A stretch of 64,000 nucleotides of DNA, taken from Rossellomorea aquimaris (lineage in GTDB: Bacteria > Bacillota > Bacilli > Bacillales > Fictibacillaceae). The notes under the pieces were generated by a model, which did no database searches, was not told the origin of the DNA, and saw only the letters and a list, made by a program, of their open reading frames with translations. Each line of letters begins with the position of its first letter. Within the stretch, counting starts at the first letter, position 1. The position numbers were made by a program, and so were the translations under genes. Location: the NCBI GenBank assembly GCA_020524245.1, contig JAIVLN010000009.1:1-64000 (forward strand), given 5' to 3'. Below are positions 8,418-16,739 of this stretch, piece after piece.

Positions 8418-8770
8418 CCCTCCAAATCCAGTCGAAGTTTATCAAGCCCTTGTTCTAAATCTAAAGCAGTCGGCACATCTCGCATATTGATTCCTAAATC
8501 AATCAACGTAATCGCAACCGGTGGCTGGATTCCCGTTAAAACCACTTTCGCACCCATCAAGTTTGACATCTTGACGACATCACCTAATACCTTTGCAATA
8601 AAAGAATCCACCATATCTACAGAAGTCAAGTCGATGACGATTCCCTTCGCTCCTGTATCATGGATTTTTCCAAGCAGGTCTTCTTGAAATTGAAGTGCCG
8701 TCTTATCATCAAGCTCTACTTGAATTGAAATCAATAGATATTCATGTAATTTAAGAATTGGTACTCTCAT
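8414..8770 (-). CDS. rsbS: Stressosome scaffold protein RsbS
   Basis: A 118-residue single STAS-domain protein. The phosphorylation serine is in [10 protein letters not shown] (about Ser56, aligned with B. subtilis Ser59). RsbS forms the stressosome core with RsbR and holds RsbT in unstressed cells. It follows rsbR by 11 bp with a good GGAGGG RBS. Confidence 0.96.
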   Translation of the reverse strand: MRVPILKLHEYLLISIQVELDDKTALQFQEDLLGKIHDTGAKGIVIDLTSVDMVDSFIAKVLGDVVKMSNLMGAKVVLTGIQPPVAITLIDLGINMRDVPTALDLEQGLDKLRLDLEG

Positions 8771-8781
8771 CCGTAGCCCTC

Positions 8782-9606
8782 CTAGGATAAGGATTCAATT
8801 TTTTTATTAGTAATTTCTAAAGCGGATTCTACGCCTTTAAGCAAAGTGCTTCTGGTTGGGAAATCACTTAAGTCAATCCCTAGGTTCACAATCGTTTGTG
8901 CAATCTCCGGGCGGATTCCTACCAAAATGCATTTCGATCCGATCAGGCGTACAGCTTCTGCCGCTTGGATGATATGATGGGCAACCATCGTATCAACAAC
9001 AGGTACACCCGTTATATCAATCAAAACGACCTGGGATCGGTTTTCGATCACACCGTCCAAAAGGTTTTCCATGATTAATTTAGCTCGTTCTGTATCAATC
9101 GTTCCAATCAATGGCATCACACTGATATGCTCAAACACCGGGATCAATGGGGCAGATAATTCAAGCAATGCCTTCTTCTGTACCGATACAGTGTTGCGCC
9201 AATTTTGAGTAGAATAGGATACGATCGCCTCAAACAGATTATCAATTGATTGATCGAATTCCTCAAACGTATCCATGACATAATCAATGTCTTCTTTCTC
9301 GCTGATGATCGTCTTCAATCCAATACGTCTGAATACCTGAAGGCCTTTCGTCACATAACTGAGCGGCCATCCAATTTGGACTGTTCTTTCAAAGAAATCT
9401 TTAAGATCTGATCCAATCTCATCACGTTCTTCAACAACGTGTTTCATCAAGCTATTTATAAATTCAGTATTCGAATTCAGGAATACCTCTTTAGTAACTG
9501 TTGTTAGTTCACGCTCGTCCTCTCTGAAGTTCAACATTTGATTTTGCCATGCGTCTTCAATAGAAGAGCGATTCTGTTCCATAACTTCATATACGTTTGA
9601 GTTCAT
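8782..9606 (-). CDS. rsbRA: Stressosome sensor RsbRA
   Basis: A 274-residue protein. The N-terminal part (about 1-140) corresponds to the non-heme globin-like sensor turret. A linker helix (about 140-155) leads to a STAS domain with the two conserved phosphorylation threonines in [12 protein letters not shown] and [10 protein letters not shown]. RsbR paralogues form the stressosome with RsbS and tune RsbT release. It is the first gene of the eight-gene operon. A weak sigma-A-like promoter may lie at 9646-9674 (TTGAAA and AATAAT, 17 bp apart). Confidence 0.95.
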   Translation of the reverse strand: MNSNVYEVMEQNRSSIEDAWQNQMLNFREDERELTTVTKEVFLNSNTEFINSLMKHVVEERDEIGSDLKDFFERTVQIGWPLSYVTKGLQVFRRIGLKTIISEKEDIDYVMDTFEEFDQSIDNLFEAIVSYSTQNWRNTVSVQKKALLELSAPLIPVFEHISVMPLIGTIDTERAKLIMENLLDGVIENRSQVVLIDITGVPVVDTMVAHHIIQAAEAVRLIGSKCILVGIRPEIAQTIVNLGIDLSDFPTRSTLLKGVESALEITNKKIESLS

Positions 9607-9862
9607 CCCTATGCCTCCGTTCGTTCAATAGTCATACATAAAAATATTATTTCATTATTATCCAAATCTTTCAACGGTTTTGGTCTTAGAGCCACAAATT
9701 AACATCTCGACAAGATTGCACGTGTCGTTTAAATAATCGAAATGCAGGGTAGAAATGAGTACATCGAAGTCCATTTTTAACAATTTCGTCCCCTAATCAG
9801 ACCTTCTTTACTACAAAAAAGTAGCTACACTCTGAACAACTCAAGATTTTTTTAAAAGCAAC
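9607..9862. other. Intergenic region between endoA and rsbR
   Basis: About 250 bp with no ORF. It must hold the main promoter of the rsbR operon. The best candidate on the minus strand is TTGAAA (9669-9674) with AATAAT (9646-9651) 17 bp downstream. I see no further structure. Confidence 0.4.
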
Positions 9863-9887
9863 AAAAAAAGCCGCTTGTTTCAGCAGC
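9863..9887 (-). terminator. Terminator after endoA
   Basis: On the minus strand GCTGCT pairs with AGCGGC around a 6-nt loop and is followed by TTTTTTT. It separates the alr-endoAI-endoA unit from the rsbR operon. Confidence 0.7.
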
Positions 9888-9907
9888 TCCGCACCCATGA
9901 AAAAATG

Positions 9908-10258
9908 TTAAAAATCAATGAGCCCTAAGCTGATTTGTAGAGCGTCATCGACTTTCTTCATCATTTCGTCATCTAAATGTGTAATTTTATCTGTTAATCG
10001 TTGCTTATCGATGGTTCGAATTTGTTCAAGTAAAATAACTGAATCACGTTCGAATTTGTATTTTTTAGCACTGATTTCAACATGAGTAGGTAGTTTAGCC
10101 TTCTGTATCTGGGCTGTAATGGCCGCGACGATCACTGTTGGACTAAACCGGTTACCGATATCATTCTGTATGATTAATACCGGCCGGATACCTCCTTGCT
10201 CCGACCCTACTACTGGAGAAAGATCTGCAAAGTAAACGTCGCCACGCTTTACTATCAA
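9908..10258 (-). CDS. ndoA: mRNA interferase toxin EndoA (MazF/NdoA)
   Basis: A 116-residue MazF/PemK family endoribonuclease, identical in length to B. subtilis EndoA. It shows the family start [15 protein letters not shown], the [16 protein letters not shown] segment and the TVIVAAIT core. The B. subtilis enzyme cleaves mRNA at UACAU. It lies 4 bp after its antitoxin and precedes the sigB operon, the conserved arrangement in Bacillus. Confidence 0.96.
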   Translation of the reverse strand: MIVKRGDVYFADLSPVVGSEQGGIRPVLIIQNDIGNRFSPTVIVAAITAQIQKAKLPTHVEISAKKYKFERDSVILLEQIRTIDKQRLTDKITHLDDEMMKKVDDALQISLGLIDF

Positions 10259-10262
10259 ATCA

Positions 10263-10541
10263 TTACACCCCGCTTACTAAGCGGTCCAAAGTTAGATCAG
10301 CTTCCTCCTCGGCAAGAAAGGCTTCTGATGCAATGTTCAAGTTGATTTTGGCCATTTCCATATATCCTTGACGCATGGATTCACGGATATGGCGACTTTC
10401 CCGTTCTCGCAGATACATTTCGGTTGCTTGATGAATAAACTCGCTTCTATTCAAGTTCTCGTTCATAATCGCTCCGTCCACCTCTTTTATCAGTTGCTCC
10501 GGTAAGCTTATTACGATTCGCTTTTTGTGCAAATCTGACAC
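10263..10541 (-). CDS. ndoAI: Antitoxin EndoAI
   Basis: A 92-residue ribbon-helix-helix antitoxin: N-terminal RHH ([32 protein letters not shown]) and an acidic C-terminal tail that would block the EndoA active site. GTG start with a GGAGGTGG RBS. It precedes the toxin gene with a 4-bp gap. B. subtilis EndoAI is 93 residues. Confidence 0.94.
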   Translation of the reverse strand: MSDLHKKRIVISLPEQLIKEVDGAIMNENLNRSEFIHQATEMYLRERESRHIRESMRQGYMEMAKINLNIASEAFLAEEEADLTLDRLVSGV

Positions 10542-10673
10542 AAAAATCCACCTCCAGCTAACTGCTTCGATCTCTCTGAAAATCCCTTATTAATAGTATC
10601 ATTAGAAACCCATTATTGCAAAGCCATCTCCGTATAATCCATTCGCCAATTTATGCCGAATTCCTTTAATAAA

Positions 10674-11831
10674 TTACGAATTATTTAGGATTTGATTTAT
10701 TGTTTCAATGATAACATTATTTTTTTTGTAGATTCTCGGCACTCTTGAAGAGATCAAGCAGGGTATTTCATAGTTGATCGTATCGTTTTGAATAGCGATG
10801 TCATCAACGGTGATCTCATGACCTTTCTGCTCACCAACCAAAGTGGCTTTGGTACCTACATCTACCTTGTAAGGCAGCCTGATCAATAATTGATCCATAC
10901 ATATCCTGCCTACGATTTTACAATAATGCCCGTCAACAAGGACATGACCCTTTTCAGCATAACGTCGGGGCCATCCATCAGCGTAGCCGATTGGAACAGT
11001 CCCGATCCACTCTTTTTCTAACGCTTGGTAAGTCGCCCCGTAGCTGACGGTGTCACCGGTACCAATCTGTTTTACATGCGTCAGTCTGCTATGCAAGGAG
11101 AAAGCCTGTTTCAGAGAAAACGGCAATACCTCTTTCATCTCCTCTGACGGAGAAAGGCCGTATAGAGAGATACCCACTCGGACGTATTGCTGATCGTATT
11201 CCGGGAAACGTATGGCACCTGCACTGTTGCCGAAATGGACGATTTCAGGAGTGATTCCTTCCTTCTTCATCAAAGAAAGGTAGTTTGAGAACCGGCTCAT
11301 TTGTTGATTGACAAGCTCAGAGTCTAGTTCATCAGCAGTCGCAAAATGCGAAAAAGCCCCTTCTAACTTCAAACTCGGATTTTGTTTAATTGTATTAATG
11401 ATTAGCTTTGCCTCATTTTCATCATTTATACCAAGCCGATTCATACCGGTATCAAACTTCAGATGGACAGTAAGAGGCTGAGAGGTTTCCTCAAGGGCTT
11501 GTAGCCATTCATTTTGGAATACAGTCAGTGTTATTCCATACCTCGCGGCTATTGAAGCATATTCAGGGGCGACCCATCCTAGAACCAGGATCGGGACCTC
11601 GATGCCACAGCGTCTTAGCGCAATTGCTTCATCTAGAAGCGCTACTCCGAGGTAATCGACTCCGCTCCCTACCAAATGCCTTGCGACTTGTTGTGCCCCG
11701 TGGCCATAACCATTCGCCTTCACGATGGCCATCACTTTCGTTCCGCCTTGTAGATGGTTCTGTATATTCACGTAATTTTCTTTGATATGATCTAAATTCA
11801 CTTCGACCCACGTATCTCTGTAAAATTGCAT
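10674..11831 (-). CDS. alr: Alanine racemase
   Basis: A 385-residue PLP enzyme of fold type III that interconverts L- and D-alanine for peptidoglycan. The PLP lysine is in AIVKANGYGHGA (Lys38), and the second catalytic Tyr is in SYGATYQ. The frame is open back to 12014, but that extension is built from palindromic GTGCCTGGCAC repeats. The start at 11831 (MQFYRDTWVEV) fits family length and has a TAGGAG RBS 12 nt upstream. It lies upstream of endoAI in the same order as B. subtilis alrA. Confidence 0.94.
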   Translation of the reverse strand: MQFYRDTWVEVNLDHIKENYVNIQNHLQGGTKVMAIVKANGYGHGAQQVARHLVGSGVDYLGVALLDEAIALRRCGIEVPILVLGWVAPEYASIAARYGITLTVFQNEWLQALEETSQPLTVHLKFDTGMNRLGINDENEAKLIINTIKQNPSLKLEGAFSHFATADELDSELVNQQMSRFSNYLSLMKKEGITPEIVHFGNSAGAIRFPEYDQQYVRVGISLYGLSPSEEMKEVLPFSLKQAFSLHSRLTHVKQIGTGDTVSYGATYQALEKEWIGTVPIGYADGWPRRYAEKGHVLVDGHYCKIVGRICMDQLLIRLPYKVDVGTKATLVGEQKGHEITVDDIAIQNDTINYEIPCLISSRVPRIYKKNNVIIETINQILNNS

Positions 11832-11903
11832 GCTCAAAACGACTCCTACACCTAGTTTCCTTCTATTGTACATGAACCACCACAAGAGGGTAAATTCTTT
11901 GTC

Positions 11904-12012
11904 GGTGCCTGGCACTAATTTTGATCCCTTGATACAGCTGGCTTCCTGAACGGTGCCTGGCACCTTCGGAAAACCCTTGTGCCAGTTGAGACCCCAATCT
12001 GTACCTGGCACC
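11904..12012. repeat. Cluster A of palindromic GTGCCTGGCAC repeats
   Basis: GGTGCCTGGCAC at 11904-11915, GGTGCCTGGCACC at 11952-11964, a partial TGTGCCAG near 11978, and GTACCTGGCACC at 12001-12012. They sit between ydcC and alr. The same core occurs in three other intergenic clusters in this window. Their form recalls REP sequences mobilised by RAYT-type transposases, but no such transposase is in the window. Confidence 0.75.
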
Positions 12013-12080
12013 ACTCAACTCGCTTCAAAAAAACAGGCTGAAAAGAATGGTGGTATCTATTCTTCCAGCCTCAGAACCTT

Positions 12081-13091
12081 TTATTTGCCTTGCGTACTCA
12101 TCATTGATGAAGCAATTGCCGCCATATCTTCCTCGGTCAATTCGTTGGAAGCCAGGTAATAATCGACTCCATTCACTGACCAGCTCAACGTCTTCCCGCT
12201 CAAGACGCCGACCGCGAAACCGAGATCAACGAGGTTTCCTTGATCCATCGTCAACATTTTCGTTGCCGGAGTAACGACCGCCTGTCTTTGGATGATGGTA
12301 AATGACTGATCACCCGCATAGGTCAGAATGATTTCGTCTCCTGCTTCGTTTTTAATCTGGTTCAATAAGGCAGTACCTTCTGGAACGAAGTTCGGGAATA
12401 CCGGCGTCAACGCTTTTTCTCCAGAAGAAGCCATTGTCGGCACTTCCAGCTGAGCCCCTTCCATGTTCCGCTCCATGTCGAACGATCCCTCATCAAACTT
12501 CGAATTCAACTTCGTGTTTTTGAACTTCACATCCACTAGGACTTTCATGTCTTTATCCATGACCTTGACCTTGCTCGGCATCAAGCTCGACTTATCAAGC
12601 GTGATTTCCTGCTGGTAAAGATTTTTATTCTGGTAATTCGTTTTCGTATTGAACACGTAACCCTTTTCTCCAGCCTTGAAGTTACGCTCATCATCATTCA
12701 GTATGTCACTAACCAAAGATTCCATTAAGTACACTTGGCTGCTGTTTTCCGGCCATTCGCTTTGGAAACGGAAGCTCTTGTTCAACGCAGGTGTCAGAAC
12801 AAAAACGCCTTCACTGTTGCGCAAGATCATCTGGCTCTGATCTTTTTCAGCATTTTTCAAGCTCACCCGGTAAAAACTCGGTTTCTTGTGCCAGACTTCG
12901 ATTTCATAAGTGATTGGCTGCTCCCCTGTTTGCAGCGTCATGGTTGCTTCCGCTTTATAACCGGACATTTTTTTCATCGTACCTTCCAGGTCAGAAAGTA
13001 CATCCTGTTGACTCTTTGATCCACAAGCTGCTAAAGCCGTAATAAGAAGTGCAATGACAAGAAGCGAGAGTGCTCTTTTCAAATTTTTCAT
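12081..13091 (-). CDS. YdcC-like lipoprotein (LolA/GerS-type fold)
   Basis: A 336-residue lipoprotein precursor. The signal peptide ends in a lipobox ITALAACG, so Cys23 or so would be lipidated. The rest resembles the LolA/LolB-like family including B. subtilis YdcC, with a beta-rich fold (EVWHKKPSFYRVSLKNAEKDQ) that binds lipids in other members. B. subtilis ydcC belongs to sporulation regulons, as I recall. A GGAGAT RBS precedes the ATG. Exact role is unknown. Confidence 0.85.
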   Translation of the reverse strand: MKNLKRALSLLVIALLITALAACGSKSQQDVLSDLEGTMKKMSGYKAEATMTLQTGEQPITYEIEVWHKKPSFYRVSLKNAEKDQSQMILRNSEGVFVLTPALNKSFRFQSEWPENSSQVYLMESLVSDILNDDERNFKAGEKGYVFNTKTNYQNKNLYQQEITLDKSSLMPSKVKVMDKDMKVLVDVKFKNTKLNSKFDEGSFDMERNMEGAQLEVPTMASSGEKALTPVFPNFVPEGTALLNQIKNEAGDEIILTYAGDQSFTIIQRQAVVTPATKMLTMDQGNLVDLGFAVGVLSGKTLSWSVNGVDYYLASNELTEEDMAAIASSMMSTQGK

Positions 13092-13360
13092 CTCCTTTGC
13101 CTCATATAGATGACAAAAGAGGGACGTTACATACGTAAAAATAAGATGGTCTGTGTCATGCGTGCCAGGGGCATACTCACATCAGATTGCTATATGTTCG
13201 AGAAACTTACTAAATCCGTGAATGCAAGCATCTGTCTGAATCTACACCCCCTTGTTCGTAACCTTTGGCGGTTGCATCCACTCGACCATCTGCACATATG
13301 CATCAGCGTTCCCTCTAACCGCACTACAAATATATGAGACAACTTCTTGCAATATGCAGA
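13092..13360. other. Intergenic region between ydcC and acpS
   Basis: About 270 bp, no credible ORF and no clear hairpin with a T-tract. Open frames on the plus strand here lack an RBS and run antisense into acpS. Confidence 0.3.
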
Positions 13361-13720
13361 CTAGCTTGACGAGCTTTCGAGGATCACTTGTGCAACCGCG
13401 TACTCTTTGCTGTGGGAGATGGAAACATGCGTCACCCAGTCAGAGGACGCAGTCAATACAGGCTTTCCTTTATCATCTGGTAAAATTTCTAAGTCCTGCC
13501 AGCTCAACTGCTCACCAATCCCCGTCCCGACGGCTTTCGCATAGGCTTCTTTCGCAGCGAACCGTCCGGCAAGGAATTCAAGTTGCTTCCTTCCTTTCAA
13601 CTTCTGAAAATAGCTTCTTTCCTCCTCCGTTAGAACACGCTCAGAAAATCTCTGCTGCCGTTCATGCGTATGTTCAATTCGCCTTATCTCCACGATATCG
13701 ATTCCGATTCCGATGATCAT
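13361..13720 (-). CDS. acpS: Holo-[acyl-carrier-protein] synthase
   Basis: A 119-residue AcpS that transfers 4'-phosphopantetheine from CoA to ACP. The Mg-binding residues are visible in GIGIDIVEI (Asp8) and [10 protein letters not shown] (Glu). Start 13720 ([12 protein letters not shown]) is chosen over 13759 because the family begins here and AAGGAG lies upstream. Order next to the ydcC-like gene and the rhomboid gene is as in B. subtilis. Confidence 0.95.
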   Translation of the reverse strand: MIIGIGIDIVEIRRIEHTHERQQRFSERVLTEEERSYFQKLKGRKQLEFLAGRFAAKEAYAKAVGTGIGEQLSWQDLEILPDDKGKPVLTASSDWVTHVSISHSKEYAVAQVILESSSS

Positions 13721-13842
13721 AAGGGGACCACTCCTTTCCACACTGTAAAAATCACGCATTCAGACTTGGTAAACTGAATATGGTAAACTATATGGACAAC
13801 GTACCACTTTCAAAAATCCACCAGGCAAGTGAGGGATTACAT

Positions 13843-14433
13843 ATGTTTGTCCGAACTGAAAATTTCCGTTCATTCATTCGATTTTATCCTATTATCACCA
13901 TAATTATAGGGATCCACATCCTGCTTTTCATAGGAGTCAACCTGTTTCCAGCGTTATTAAGGCTGACAGCAGGAATCAACATATACATATCAGCAGGGGA
14001 ATATTGGAGGTTAGTGACGCCGATCTTCATCCACGAAGCTTTCCCGCATTTTCTCTTCAATTCCTTTTCATTATACCTTTTCGGGCCTGCATTAGAACGG
14101 CTCTTAGGTAAATTCAAATTCATCATCGGTTATCTCGGAGCAGGTGTAGTCGCTAATATCGCCACGCTCATGCTTCAAGGTCCGTATTACTCCCACATCG
14201 GGGCATCTGGTGCAATCTTCGGCCTGTTTGGACTATATGTATACATCATCTATGCCCGTAAAGAATTGATTGACCAACAAAACAAACAAATCGTCCTGAC
14301 GATCCTGATTTTGAGTCTCGTCATGACCTTCGTTACACCTCGAATCAACATTCTCGGTCATTTGTTCGGTTTGGTGGGCGGTGCCGCTTTAGGTCCAATC
14401 CTACTGACAGGCAAACGATTTCGAAGACTATAA
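13843..14433 (+). CDS. Rhomboid family intramembrane serine protease (YdcA-like)
   Basis: A 196-residue membrane protein with about six transmembrane segments. The rhomboid catalytic Ser is in GASGAIFGLFG and the catalytic His in LGHLFGLVGG, with the conserved HFLFNSFSLYLFG loop in TM2. It cleaves substrates inside the membrane. Substrate is unknown. The start at 13843 has GAGGG 8 nt upstream. An earlier in-frame ATG at 13780 lacks an RBS. It is divergent from acpS. Confidence 0.88.
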   Translation: MFVRTENFRSFIRFYPIITIIIGIHILLFIGVNLFPALLRLTAGINIYISAGEYWRLVTPIFIHEAFPHFLFNSFSLYLFGPALERLLGKFKFIIGYLGAGVVANIATLMLQGPYYSHIGASGAIFGLFGLYVYIIYARKELIDQQNKQIVLTILILSLVMTFVTPRINILGHLFGLVGGAALGPILLTGKRFRRL

Positions 14434-14440
14434 TGCACTA

Positions 14441-14501
14441 AAAAACAGGAGCTATCCGGATCCCCCTTTAATTGCGGTATCCAGATCCAGCTCCTGTTTT
14501 T
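14441..14501. terminator. Bidirectional terminator between rhomboid and STAS genes
   Basis: AAAAACAGGAGCT (14441-14453) pairs with AGCTCCTGTTTTT (14489-14501). The minus-strand arm includes the last codons of the STAS gene. Confidence 0.7.
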
Positions 14502-15259
14502 GTATGTTTTTCCAGGTCGGTGATGGCATCTTTCAAGGTCGATACAAACCTCAAGTGATATTCAGTATCCAAATTGTTGAGGACAACGGCTTGCTGAGGT
14601 GTAATCCCAATGATGATCGCTTCGATCTGCCCCATATACCACAGCGTTTTGAACAGTTGTTGCAACCCTTTGAAGCCTTTCTTCGTAATATCCCCAACAC
14701 CCGTAAAATCAAAATAAAGTCGTTCTTGATTCTTTCGATGGGCGTTATCGAGAATTTTTTGTGAAATCAGTTCCACCTTTTCATCCGTCAGATCACCGAA
14801 AAGCGGAATCAGCGCAGTCTTGTCTGTCAGCGAAATGAATGGACCGGAAAGTTCATTGATTCTCTGTAAGGCAGATTCCAATTCATTCTTCTTATCCAAC
14901 AGCTCGAAATTGGTATTTTGTAAACGCGATCTGAGCCGATCAATTTGTCTCGACAACTTTTCGTTATGTGAATTCTTCTCTAAACAAATGATTTCACACG
15001 TACTGTCTACATTCCAGGACATACGGATTTCAAATAATGAAAAAGGACTTTGGAACGTCTTCATGACGAGTTCGAATTCGGTATCATCACTTTTGAACTG
15101 AAGGTATTTTTGGGCTTTTTCCATGCTGTCTCCGTCTACCAGTTCAAGGAACCCATCTACATTCGGGAATAGCTTTTCAGCTAAGTGAGAACGAACACGA
15201 ATGTCAAAGTCCTTACTAATTTGAAAATATGGAATTGGAAGGTTGATTACGTTTGCCAT
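14468..15259 (-). CDS. RsbR-like protein with N-terminal sensor region and C-terminal STAS domain
   Basis: A 263-residue protein. Residues about 1-100 look like a PAS-type sensor region (PIPYFQISKDFDIRV, FSLFEIRMSWNVD), about 105-140 form a charged coiled coil, and about 150-255 form a STAS domain whose entry ISLTDKTALIPLFGDLTDE parallels RsbR ([20 protein letters not shown]). The phosphorylation-site region reads FDFTGVGDITKKGFKG, so a Thr is kept. Start 15259 has GAGGGG 7 nt upstream and lies inside the end of the cobalamin-binding gene. It is the last gene of a four-gene operon. I infer that it relays a signal to a stressosome. Confidence 0.8.
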   Translation of the reverse strand: MANVINLPIPYFQISKDFDIRVRSHLAEKLFPNVDGFLELVDGDSMEKAQKYLQFKSDDTEFELVMKTFQSPFSLFEIRMSWNVDSTCEIICLEKNSHNEKLSRQIDRLRSRLQNTNFELLDKKNELESALQRINELSGPFISLTDKTALIPLFGDLTDEKVELISQKILDNAHRKNQERLYFDFTGVGDITKKGFKGLQQLFKTLWYMGQIEAIIIGITPQQAVVLNNLDTEYHLRFVSTLKDAITDLEKHTKTGAGSGYRN

Positions 15260-15905
15260 CTGAGATCCCCTCATTACTTAATGCTTCCAGCCACGTCTTT
15301 ACCTCAGCGATGTCTTTAAGAATGACCGTATCTTTACTGCAATATTGTCTTAAGTCATATAAACCACTGAGTCGACCTCCAACCATCATCGTCGGACTGT
15401 TTGGAATTCGACTGAGTGTTTCAACATAGTCTTTCAATTTCGGCAGATGATAGAGGATGGCTACAGAGACCCCTATTAATTCCGGTTTCCATTCTTTCGC
15501 CTGAGTTTCTGCATACTCAAGTGGTAGGTTCGCTCCGAACAACCGGACCTCCCATCCAAAATATTCAAAAAGGCTCGCAATAATCTTTGTACCAAGATAA
15601 TGCTGCTCCTCTTCGAGGCAAAGGAACATCGCCTTCTTACCTGTTTCCTTCCTTTTTTTGCTCGTAATGAATCTGTATCGGTATTGAGAAAGCACATAAT
15701 CGCATGTAGCTGTCGCAAGGTGTTCATCTGCAACCGAGACTTCATTATTCTCCCAAAGCTCTCCGATATGTTGCATCGATTTCGTCAGTAAATCAAAAAC
15801 GTTAAGAACGTTCTCCTTTTCAGGCAACTCACCGATCATATCTTCACAGCTTAATTCATCACCATTCAACAAGTACCTTGTAAACCTTTGAACATCCGCT
15901 TCCAT
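15216..15905 (-). CDS. Cobalamin-binding protein resembling the CarH light-sensing module
   Basis: A 229-residue protein with no DNA-binding domain. Residues about 1-85 form a helical bundle containing W51-x9-E61-H62, the signature of adenosylcobalamin photosensors of the CarH/LitR type. Residues about 90-225 form a Rossmann-like B12 domain with E100-Q-H102-Y-L-G105 in place of DxHxxG (lower-ligand His present, Asp replaced by Glu), then SVAIL and GGRL. Start 15905 follows the upstream stop by 16 nt and has a GGTGAG RBS. An in-frame ATG at 15950 is possible. It overlaps the STAS gene, so it is probably a sensor for that protein. Confidence 0.82.
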   Translation of the reverse strand: MEADVQRFTRYLLNGDELSCEDMIGELPEKENVLNVFDLLTKSMQHIGELWENNEVSVADEHLATATCDYVLSQYRYRFITSKKRKETGKKAMFLCLEEEQHYLGTKIIASLFEYFGWEVRLFGANLPLEYAETQAKEWKPELIGVSVAILYHLPKLKDYVETLSRIPNSPTMMVGGRLSGLYDLRQYCSKDTVILKDIAEVKTWLEALSNEGISDGKRNQPSNSIFSN

Positions 15906-15921
15906 CGTCTCACCGCCTGCA

Positions 15922-16293
15922 CTATTCTGACGTATATATCTCTGATGCACTCAAAGCCTTTAACGCTTCATCCAGAGAAGCTTCGTAATGCTCTTTTCTA
16001 CCTGCATCTATATCATTATCCATCACGTGCTTAATAATCTCAAAATTAACGCTTAAGTGCTCAGCAGTCATACCATGTTTTTGTAGGATTCCGTTCAACC
16101 AGTGCGCATAATCGACGAAGAACTGTGTATTGTCCAATTCATATGCTGATTCCAAATACCTGAGATGGTGCTCGTTGTCTTCCCGACATTTACGAACTCC
16201 CTTTTCTCCGTACTGCTCTTTTAAATTCGGATATCTGTCATATAACTCATCTACGGCTCGCTCAACTACATGTGGGTACAGAACCTTCTTCAT
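15922..16293 (-). CDS. Small helical protein of the B12/STAS operon
   Basis: A 123-residue, largely alpha-helical protein. Its core has a CREDNEHHLRYLESA helix, then FFVDYAHWLNGILQKHGM and a third helix. I recognise similar helical segments ahead of some B12-binding domains, but this is from memory and not certain. The ATG overlaps the stop of the HmoA-like gene by 4 nt and the stop lies 16 nt before the B12-binding gene, so it is co-translated with them. Its likely role is as an accessory or sensory subunit. No catalytic residues are evident. Confidence 0.65.
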   Translation of the reverse strand: MKKVLYPHVVERAVDELYDRYPNLKEQYGEKGVRKCREDNEHHLRYLESAYELDNTQFFVDYAHWLNGILQKHGMTAEHLSVNFEIIKHVMDNDIDAGRKEHYEASLDEALKALSASEIYTSE

Positions 16294-16595
16294 TCTGCCA
16301 CCACGCTGAACATCTGGACTTTCGGGACAATGCCTGCCAATTCTTTATCTGGATATTTCTTTTCGAGCTCATGAATGCGTTTGAAGTCATCACTTCGCAC
16401 CCAATTTAAATAGCTCTTCTTATCTTCGAACTTAATTTGTACCGTTAATTCCTCTGGTGATTTATCGTTCTGAAGCAATTCAAAAGACATGAACCCCTCC
16501 GCCTGGTCGACTTGCCGAGAACGATTGCGATAGATATCGATGACCTCTTCGGTCTTTCCTTTCGGTACGTTGACCGTGGAGTGGACAATAAACAT
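16290..16595 (-). CDS. Antibiotic biosynthesis monooxygenase-fold protein (HmoA/IsdG-like)
   Basis: A 101-residue ABM-fold protein resembling heme-degrading monooxygenase HmoA: MFIVHSTVNVPKGKTEEVIDIY at the start, GFMSFELLQ, and SYLNWVRSDDFKRIHE around the heme-binding region. HmoA opens heme with release of iron. Start 16595 has AGAGGT 7 nt upstream. Earlier in-frame codons lack an RBS. It is the first gene of the operon with the B12-binding and STAS genes. Confidence 0.75.
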   Translation of the reverse strand: MFIVHSTVNVPKGKTEEVIDIYRNRSRQVDQAEGFMSFELLQNDKSPEELTVQIKFEDKKSYLNWVRSDDFKRIHELEKKYPDKELAGIVPKVQMFSVVAE

Positions 16596-16682
16596 TGAAT
16601 GACCTCTTTTCCGAAAAATAATATAATAGCTTTCTTCACCAAAGGATGGTATTCCTGTTTTTTCTACATAAGAATTTTTGGT

Positions 16683-16716
16683 AAAAAGAAAAATGCCCCT
16701 CTTATGCAAGGAGCAT
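16683..16716 (-). terminator. Terminator after ydbT-like gene
   Basis: On the minus strand ATGCTCCT pairs with AGGGGCAT (one G-U) and is followed by TTTTTCTTTTT. Confidence 0.7.
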
Positions 16717-16739
16717 GAATACTTTTATGGTAACATTTC

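Noticed and set aside
11832-12014. Longer alanine racemase starting at 12014
   Set aside because: The extra 61 residues are translations of palindromic repeats and there is no RBS. Family length fits the start at 11831.
12081-13091. Horizontal transfer of the ydcC-like gene
   Set aside because: Composition and order match the conserved B. subtilis-like block, no sign of transfer.
13252-13716. Plus-strand ORF of 154 residues
   Set aside because: Mostly antisense to acpS, with no RBS.
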